Of a DNA stretch of 64,000 nt, positions 57,266 to 64,000 are shown in pieces. The stretch spans positions 62,001 to 126,000 of the forward strand of contig LUGG01000052.1 of assembly GCA_001683735.1 (NCBI GenBank). Direction: 5' to 3'. The position numbers and the translations under genes are program-made. Numbering within the stretch: the stretch's first letter is position 1; the number at the start of each line of letters is the position of its first letter. The DNA comes from Grifola frondosa (taxonomy: Eukaryota > Basidiomycota > Agaricomycetes > Polyporales > Grifolaceae). The notes under the pieces were generated by a model. It saw only the letters and a list, made by a program, of their open reading frames with translations. It was not told where the DNA came from and made no database searches.

Positions 57266-59452
57266 TGTCGTGAGTATGTGGTGTGAGATAGTAACCACTG
57301 TATAAAACGATCTCGATAATCACCGAACCAAAATAGAAAAATCTATCTGTGGCAGGGTGAAATATACGCGAAGGGAATCGAGGTATGAAATCAATTTTAT
57401 ACTGCACCAAGCTTGACGGGTTTTTCCTGCTTTCCCAGTTATAGGCCTGGCCGAATCCGTTGGGGGTGTTATCACAATCACGAAGGTAGGTACGATCCCA
57501 AGTGAATGTTTAACGATGATACGATGATGACTTGCCCGGTACGTTTGTCACTTCTACCTCTCCTCGATATGTCTCCTGTTCTTCTGCTGATGCTCCCTCC
57601 GAGGAAGACTTCTCTTTCCTGTCCTATCAACAGTCAACCTTGCCCACCTCTGTATGGGGTTGCTGCACTGCTGTGACCTGGAAACTGGGGACCAAGACTT
57701 CAACCTTGCCCACCTCTATTGTGGGGTTTCCTGAAGTGATGTCCGGACTGTGGTAAGCAAGTCAACTGACTATGACTGCTTCTGGCTGTGAGACTTTGAG
57801 AGTAGAAATCTGGTGTGATTTGGTATGGAGTGAAGTGGGGTGGTGGGGATACAGAATGGTATCCTTGCCGCCTTGGAGGTCCTCCTTGTTAGGGAAGTGC
57901 TGTGTCTGTGTGGCTGAGTGTGTACACCTATGTGCACACCTGTGATGACGTGAGATATCCCTGTGATACCTCAGTCAAGTGATCTAGTCTGCTGAGTCTG
58001 GGGGAGATCTGGAGGGTGATCCAAATTCCAGTGGAGACTGTGTTTTCTGGCTGCTGCTGGTGGATCCAGTTCTTTGATCCAGTTCTGTTGGATCCAATTC
58101 TCTTGGATCCAATTCTATTGCCCTCTCTAAGGCAAGAAAGGAGCTCTTTATATACCTTTTGAGAGGGCCCAGAATTCTCCCCGGACTCTTCTTCTCAGAC
58201 TGTTCCAGCACTTTCCGGGAGGCTCCAAGCACAAGAAACCATGGTAACTACTGTGCTAGAATCTTCCAGTCCTTTCCAAAGTGTTTTCCTGAATGTTCCA
58301 GCTGCATCTCCCTGCACTGCCTCTCTGACTTCCTCCAATCAGAGCTCTCCTAGGTCACCCGGCCCTCAGATTTGCATAGCTTTAGTAAGGCTCTTACAAA
58401 TCTGGGGCAGGGGATTACAAACCCAAGGTGCCCTTTTCTCCATTTCAAGGACCTTTCTCTCACAGAGTACATAGCCTTGAAGACTTGCATCCATTTGAGA
58501 TATTCCCTGACTAATGGAGGTCTCTACCTTATAAATTTGCACAGCCTTAGTAAGGCAATCACAAATCTAGGGTGGGCCCTTACAAATCTGGGGAGTTAGT
58601 CTGCCACTTTGGAAAGCACATGGTCTATGGTTCCAGGGCTGTGAGTCTCCTGAAGGCTGTTTACATCACCTCAGGTGGCTTGTGGCTGTGTATCCCTGTG
58701 ACCATTGCCATGCTTCTCTTTTCAAAGGCTGTACAGACTTTCCCAGGACTCTGCCTTTCTTCCAGTCCTTCAGAATTTGCTAACCTGATTTCTTTTTCCT
58801 GTTTCCGGTGTCCGCTGTGTCCAACTCCTTGTCTCCTGACTTTCCTGCACCTGATTCTTTCCGCACTCCTTCTCCTCATGACCTCCATGCTTTCCCATCC
58901 CATCCATATTGTTAACGATGTGTCGTCGTTTACAAGCGGGTGAAGAGGGTAAATCATGGATTCCGGCTTCGTCATCTCGTTATCCGGACTGACAGCGTAT
59001 AGGGAATATCGCCACCAGGTCATTGCATAGGAGACGAGCGAATGCTGAACGTACTCGTATCGTACTGCGAAACCAATGGTGCAGGTGCCGTCGTGTGAGA
59101 AGAGGGCAGGAATATTCGTGTTTCCTGGTACTGGATGATGTGGTCGATATGGCCCGTGAACGTAATTCCGGATCGATCTGTAAGGTGCACGAATCCGGAC
59201 AGTGGCATGAGGTCGAATCCGGTGGCGAGTGTGTCGTATAATAGGATGGGGAACCGAGGATCGATTACCATGGGGCACCATGGCATGCGTCGATTGGGTG
59301 GGATTGGGTGGAGATTTGACATGATTGATGATGTCTAAACTCGATCCCGATGGTGGCCTTCGTGTGCTGTGCATATTACGCACTCGGTTGACTTGGTTGC
59401 CAAAGATGGTTATTTTTGGCCCTGTCCAGGTCCAACCACGTTTGGTGCGTGA
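57266..59452 (-). repeat. Solo LTR of a related Gypsy family, inverted
   Basis: Read on the minus strand it begins TGTCACGCACCAAACGTGG, close to the first bases of the Gypsy LTR, and ends ...CTCACGACA. GCGC flanks both ends (57262-57265 and 59453-59456). The 2187-bp body is largely diverged but keeps the same layout: an ORF relic shortly after the start and a TATA-like box (TATATAAAG sense, near 58150) about 1.3 kb in. No internal element is attached, so it is a recombined solo LTR. Confidence 0.85.
58870..59322 (-). pseudogene. Diverged LTR-encoded protein in the solo LTR
   Basis: The minus-strand frame from 59322 contains MVIDPRFPILLYD and RSGITFTGHIDHIIQYQETR, matching ILILDPVQDHLI and EFTGQITRILQFQETR of the intact copies. 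After a one-frame slip near 59100 it goes on VRYEYVQHSLVSYAMTWW and MTKPESMIYPLHPLV, matching the SILAMFEWLDAW and MLKPNSDIVELPKN blocks. Boundaries approximate. Confidence 0.6.
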
Positions 59453-60196
59453 CAGCGCTCGAATATCTACGTGGTGCGCTGCGACAGTTTCGACCCGGAA
59501 AAGATTCTCGCATTCGCGGAGGCTTTCTCTGTGGCAGGATGTGATTGGATGAGTGAGTAATCAGTTTATTACTCGATTTCTAACTAATAACAATTTTCAG
59601 CATTTCTGCGGACATCAAAGGCCAAAGCTGAGCACTTGAAGTCGGAGATTCGGGATCAGATTCACACCATGCTTGTATGTATATCCTTCAGAACATATTC
59701 TATCACAATTGTTGACTACACATGCATTGAGATCACGGGGAATAGAAGGCGACGATGAAGTATGCTAACTTCGAGCACGACAATTGTGATTTCGCACCGG
59801 ATCGATCTCGTCGGTTGGACTGCAGAAAAATTCTGCAATCCTTCAGACTTGAGTAACAGCCTCCCTCCATTGGAAAAGCTTCTTGACGCGTTGATGACGG
59901 GTGCATGCCGGTTCGTTCGCCTCTCCAGCAGTGAGTATGCGGAGCGCAAGGAGAAGTTCGATGCGGCGGTCGAGTCTGGGGTGGTGCCAATGCGCAAAAA
60001 ATGGAAGGATGCGGGGACAAAGCGGATGTCTAAGAAACGCAAGCGGGTGGATGAAAATGTCGAGGAAAGTGGTGGTGTCGCTGGAGAGGACGGTGACGGA
60101 GAGAACGGTGATGGTGACGGCGACGGCGGACCTCGTCGTACGCGTCGTAGGGGTGAACCGATGACTACCGAGCAGGGTGTCAACCTCGACGCATAA

Positions 60197-60778
60197 TATC
60201 CATACATTGTCCCTGCCCCCATCGGTGTATTTCGTTTGTCGTATGACTTCTTTATACACTCCCTAACACTCTATACGTAGCTTGTTAATTATCATGCACT
60301 GCACCCGCTATCTCATGATATATGCAGTCTGTTGCATGTTGAACAATACCGAGAGAAAGGTCAATTTAATGGTTTGCTCGAAGCGTGTTGAAGCATAAAT
60401 CTCAAACAGCGAACAGATTGCTTCAAACCGTAAGGTAAGAGTACACGGCAGCCATACATGCAGATACAGATAAGATGTGCCCCCCCAGTGCAGTGTTCAG
60501 TGGACCTTAATGTACCAGTGTAAATATGCTAGGTCTAGTCTTGGATTTGAGACACAATTCAAGAAGCCCGCCATCTATCCCAAGTGCGTGTGACCTCTAC
60601 ATAGATCCATGGATGAGCTGACAGTCACCGCACACAGAGTATCACATTGCACAACTCGTAGTTCCCAAAGACATGCATATTTCGTGATACTACGAACATT
60701 ACAGAAGGTTCTGCACACTGCGAAATACAAAGTACATGGCCACTGCGAGATACAACGAGCGAGATACAAAGAACGCCA
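60197..60778. other. Convergent intergenic region
   Basis: The 3' flanks of the two interrupted genes. No coding frame or RNA gene was recognised. Confidence 0.45.
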
Positions 60779-61304
60779 TCAGGACGAGTCAGGATGCAAT
60801 TCCTCCCTCCCCAAGCCATCGAAAAACTGCACGAGACCCTCTTCATCTTGCTCGTTATCGACGCCCGGTATGGTCTCATCATCTACATCCTCGTCGCTAT
60901 CAGGAACTATACATAAAGCTGCCCACGACGGGAATGAGATATCTGCATCAACCATGTTAGAACTGACCCGGCCGACTCGATGTCCGCTCTGAAGTTGGCC
61001 AGTGAATCCCGGAAGCTGCGATGTCTTGTGCAGCAACTCCATAATCTTGCCGTTGATGCGGTCCCAGTATTGCCAGCGGAGGGATAGTTCGTGAGCAAGG
61101 GCCAAATTCATGACACATGTCCTAGATATCGCCTCGTAAAAGTCGGCATGCTCGTCGAGTATAAACGTGAAGAGACGAGGTATTTCGACATTGAGGCACT
61201 CGATCTCCTCCCGAGCCCGCTTCACATTGAAATATGTGTTCATGGCGAGGCGATTCTTGCGCTGCGCCCAGGGAAGTGTGCGAATGTCTTGACGTGCGTC
61301 ACGC
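60779..61304 (-). pseudogene. C-terminal part of a KDZ-type transposase-like gene, cut by copy 2
   Basis: The minus-strand frame enters at the LTR border and reads DIRTLPWAQRKNRLAMNTYF, VKRAREEIECLNVEIPRLFT, LAHELSLRWQYWDRINGKIM, LLHKTSQLPGFTG and an acidic tail (DSDEDVDDETIPGVDNEQDE), stop at 60779-60781. The LPWAQR...LNVEI...PGFTG order is what I recall from the end of large KDZ (Kyakuja-Dileera-Zisupton) type proteins abundant in Agaricomycetes. The catalytic part would lie beyond the LTR insertion, outside the window. Family assignment is from memory and uncertain; the truncation by the LTR is plain. Confidence 0.5.
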
Positions 61305-63334
61305 TGTCACGCACCAAATGTGTTTGGTACCTGGACATGGCAAAATAACATTGATTTTGCACATCCTGTCATCAGTAAATGATATGGCATGGGACATTAA
61401 ATCGGGAATATGATCACGTGCTTATACTCATAAATAAAGCATAATTTTGTTCGGCTATTTCAGGCATTCTTGTTCCCGTCCACCACCATCATGCAGGCAA
61501 CTTATACCCTTGTGATATTCAGGTTCCCTACTATCGAGTGCATCGACAGACTCGCAAAACATATTCTCATCCTCGATCCAGTCCAGGATATCTTATTCCA
61601 GTCTATTTCTCTGGTCCCCTTCATCTTTTGGGACCCAACATCGAGTTTACAGGACAAATCACCGCATCCTTCAATTTCAGGAGACTCGAGTCATTGTTGC
61701 TGTGGAGCATTACACAGGCACCCAAGAAGTAGCAGTGGGAGTTCCCTATTCCATTCTAGCCATGTTTGAATGGTTGGATGCATGGATCATTTGGAACATT
61801 GCTCATCGCAGAGGAATGTTGAAGCCGAACAGCGATATAGTTGAATTGCCGAAGAACATGCTGCAAGCAGGAGATGCGAGACTGATGGATGACTTTCTGT
61901 TGATCTATGAAGGGCATGGATGGAAGAACTAGGTCACATGACACTGTATACATTTTTCCCTCTTTCACAGTTAGCACTCAGTTTGCATTATTCCAAAAAG
62001 TCAAAGAAATGTGCTTGGTAAATGGGCATATATAAAAATGATTATCAGAAGGATTTAAATGGTTCAAAGGCTAATTGAAAAAGGACCTAGACAAGGCCTA
62101 GGCAAGCCTACAGACTCTGAGAAGGTCCAGAATGCTCCAGGTCTTTTCAAAAGCCCAGCACAACCTAGGCTCATTGAAGAACACCCTCAAATTTAGGGTA
62201 CTCTGAGTTAGAACACCAGTTTAAAGACCCGGACAAGCCCAGGCAAGTTGTTTGACCACCTGGACCCTGAGCCTAGACCAACATACAGGACCCTAGAAGG
62301 TTCCGGAATGGCCTAGCCCTTTTTCAAAGGCCCAGTGTGACCTAGGTTTAGCAAAAGATACCCTCAAATCTAGGGTGCTGTCACTTATGGCCCCACTTTG
62401 CAAGCCCAGGCAGACCCAGATTAGAGCTAGGACCACCCAGACCATGAACCCAGACCATCTAGACAAGGCCCAGCTACAGAGATCAGGAGAAAAGTAGGAG
62501 ATATAAATAGAACAGAAGGATTTGATGCAGAAATGAGCTGAGAAAGGAAATCTTGTAATAATTATGTAGTTTTTTGTACTTTTGTAACATAGCCTAGAAT
62601 GTTCCAGGCCCATAGGGAATGGAATGTTCTAGAATTTCCTCAGGGTATAAAAGCAGGCCAAACTGCCCCCCTGAGAGCAATATAGTTTTTATCCACTTTC
62701 ACCCCAGACATCTGTGTGCCCTCTCCTTCTGTGTGAATTTCACCTTGGATTGTCACCTGACCAGACTGAGCTCTGGTAGTACAAGTCCAAGAAGAGCATC
62801 TCAAGGACCCTACAAGGAAAGTAGGATAGGTTGAGTACTCTGCAGTAGAATATTCTCAGTAGCAAGACAGCAGATTGCAGCGTAAGGAAAGTGCAAGTTT
62901 AAGTTCGAAACAAGAAGTTTCTTGGGCTGTTTGACTGTTCAGACAAGTGCTCTGAAAGTACAGACCCAGGCAGGAAGACTCAAGGACCCTACAGGACAGT
63001 AGGCTAGGTTGAGCACACTCACGAGACCAGGAATTGAAGTCGCAAGTGTTAGCAAGTAATATCCCTGACATTCATTTGGAATCTACGTACCTGAATCTTA
63101 TATATTTGATAAATCTCGGATTTCCGGACTCGGCTGAGCCTCTGACCGGAAAAGTAGGAAAACCCGTCACGCTTGGTGCACATTGAAGTATTGAAGGCTT
63201 TTAAATTTCTTGCTGCTTATAATTCAGTTTTACTGAACCCCTTGCTTGAAAAATAAATCCTTTTGTGAACAAATTCTTGTGTTAGAAATTTATTCTCAGA
63301 CAGGAACTCTCACGTACGTCAATAACCCCTTACA
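61305..63334 (+). repeat. 5' LTR, copy 2 (2030 bp)
   Basis: Nearly identical to both LTRs of copy 1. Differences seen are single-base indels: TTTCAGG for TTTCCAGG, ACTTATACC for ACTTCATACC, CAAAACAT for CAAACAT, GATATC for GATCATC and CACCGC for CACCCGC. Confidence 0.93.
61491..61932 (+). pseudogene. LTR-encoded protein, frame-broken copy
   Basis: Same gene as 38393-38836, but split into three frames by about four 1-bp indels in its first half; from about 61702 on it reads as in the other copies. The indels may be sequence errors. Confidence 0.6.
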
Positions 63335-63478
63335 AAGAGTTGGAGCCCACCGCGAGGGGGGTGTGGAAGTAAATTCAATAAGCCCAAAAGTCAATTAGAA
63401 CGAAATCTGGAGACAAACCTGGATATTGCAGATTCAGATAAGAACCCAAGTCAGGCCTTGTTACCAAAGGTTACCAGG

Positions 63479-64000
63479 ATGTCCACGGATCATCGTGATC
63501 CCCCGAATGAACGTAGTCCATTATCAGATACTCAGTTTTCCATGAGTGGATTCAGTAGTAGGTCTGCAATGGATATGCCAGTTGAAGGAACGAAGAATGC
63601 CCCAAAGCTATTCAGAGGAGAGGCAGCAGAAGTGCACCCATTTCTACGCCACTTTGAAAAGTTGGCAGCTCTTCATCACCTGACCACAGCAGAAAAATGC
63701 GAATTTGTCACAGATTACTGCTCGCGAAGGGTCAGAGAGACGATTGAAGGATTTTCGAGTTATAGAGAAGGCAATTGGGATGAGTTACGATCTAATGTGA
63801 TCATATACTTCAATGCAGATCTGGAGTCTAAGAGATTCAGACTTAAGGACCTCCAGGCATTTTCAGCTCAATTTAGAAGAGAGTCAATTCACGAATTGAA
63901 AGATTGGAGACGATACCTTAGGAAATTCATCCGAATTGCAGGATGGCTCCGAGGTCAGGCAAAGCTTACTGAGGATGATTATGCATATTACCTGTGGATA
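63479..64000 (+). CDS. Gag, copy 2 (partial, open)
   Basis: Starts MSTDHRDPPNERSPLSDTQF and stays open to the window end, through LFRGEAAEVHPFLRHFEKLA, GFSSYREGNWDELRSNVIIY and WRRYLRKFIRIAGWLRGQ. It shows what the frame of copy 1 should be: copy 1 lacks a C in TCCACGG and a T in GTTATAG. Knuckle and later domains lie outside the window. Confidence 0.85.
   Translation, partial: MSTDHRDPPNERSPLSDTQFSMSGFSSRSAMDMPVEGTKNAPKLFRGEAAEVHPFLRHFEKLAALHHLTTAEKCEFVTDYCSRRVRETIEGFSSYREGNWDELRSNVIIYFNADLESKRFRLKDLQAFSAQFRRESIHELKDWRRYLRKFIRIAGWLRGQAKLTEDDYAYYLWI

Larger units (their letters stand above)
37508..60196 (+). pseudogene. Lineage-specific fungal gene split by two LTR insertions
   Basis: Host segments are about 37508-38205, 57068-57265 and 59453-60196; the 5' start is uncertain (an acceptor at about 37728 is possible). 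Segment 1 reads KKQKRQALDLELQAWYGKTV, ELSNELSKKFGKKPDHYLHL and ends TQRKRV. After the first insertion it resumes QDVKSVCAKVEDL and IQAFYGLVRSTTEYQMDPFG, and after the second SNIYVVRCDSFDPEKILAFA. It finishes LVGWTAEKFCNPSDLSNSLP, LEKLLDALMTGACRFVRLSS and a basic acidic tail (RMSKKRKRVDENVEESGG), stop 60194-60196. I recall this as a multi-copy uncharacterised Agaricomycete family; function unknown. Both insertions are bounded by 4-bp duplications, and the codons join in frame across them. A slip near 59780 is probably a sequencing error. Confidence 0.75.
61305..64000 (+). mobile_element. Ty3/Gypsy retrotransposon, copy 2 (5' part)
   Basis: Same LTR start and orientation as copy 1, then the same primer-binding site and gag, running off the window end. 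ACGC precedes the LTR, the reverse complement of the GCGT used by copy 1; the matching right flank is outside the window. Confidence 0.93.

Noticed and set aside
58661..59383. 240-codon minus-strand ORF as an independent gene
   Set aside because: Its central part is the diverged LTR-encoded protein in a shifted frame; the remainder is LTR sequence read through.
57266..59452. Region as large introns or ordinary intergenic DNA of the split gene
   Set aside because: LTR-like ends, 4-bp GCGC duplication and in-frame continuation of the exon across it identify an inserted solo LTR.
1..64000. CRISPR arrays, operons, ribosome binding sites, rRNA and tRNA genes
   Set aside because: The window is a fungal nuclear sequence with spliced genes; no such features were seen, though a tRNA could be missed by eye.

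Overview
The window looks like the genome of an Agaricomycete-type basidiomycete fungus. Introns are about 45-80 nt with GTRAGT donors. The genes include a basidiomycete-style tetraspanin, a DUF6534 membrane protein, two divergent F-box proteins, CCT3, ATG101 and an epsin. The mobile elements (a Ngaro-type tyrosine-recombinase retrotransposon and Ty3/Gypsy elements) also fit this group. No bacterial, CRISPR, rRNA or tRNA features were recognised.

Layout. From 1 to 9.6 kb: 3' end of a MAU2/Scc4-like cohesin loader (+), a tetraspanin (+), an F-box protein (+) and a DUF6534 seven-helix-type protein (-). From 9.88 to 18.18 kb: a nested pair of mobile elements. The outer one is a small non-autonomous DNA transposon with 34-bp terminal inverted repeats, TGTCCGGA subterminal arrays and an 8-bp target duplication. 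It is split by a 7.45-kb Ngaro/DIRS-like retrotransposon with A1...B1A2...B2 split direct repeats and gag, RT-RNase H and tyrosine recombinase genes, plus an unexplained antisense ORF. From 19.1 to 37.5 kb: CCT3 (-) and ATG101 (+) share a 230-bp divergent promoter. They are followed by a coiled-coil gene, an epsin, a cluster of four related small coiled-coil genes, a second F-box gene, a 2-kb pyrimidine-rich tandem-repeat spacer and an unknown gene.

From 37.5 to 64 kb retroelements dominate. One lineage-specific fungal gene (37.5-60.2 kb, +) is split twice: by an 18.86-kb Ty3/Gypsy element (38206-57067, 4-bp duplication GCGT) and by an inverted, diverged solo LTR (57266-59452, duplication GCGC). 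Taking out both insertions makes the exons join in frame. A second copy of the Gypsy element (61305 to beyond the window) cuts a minus-strand KDZ-type gene. The roughly 2-kb LTRs themselves carry an ORF of about 147 codons. A recognisable, diverged relative of that ORF sits at the same place in the solo LTR, so it appears to be a conserved LTR-encoded protein. The Gypsy element also has two DTG protease motifs and an unexplained 5.6-kb GC-richer island with its own TATA-driven 416-codon ORF.

Data quality. Many conserved genes, including CCT3, carry single-base deletions in short homopolymer runs. Near-identical LTR copies differ almost only by 1-bp indels. I read this as uncorrected sequencing or assembly error, not mass pseudogenisation, and I label genes with that in mind. 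All family assignments come from reading translated motifs; no database search was possible.
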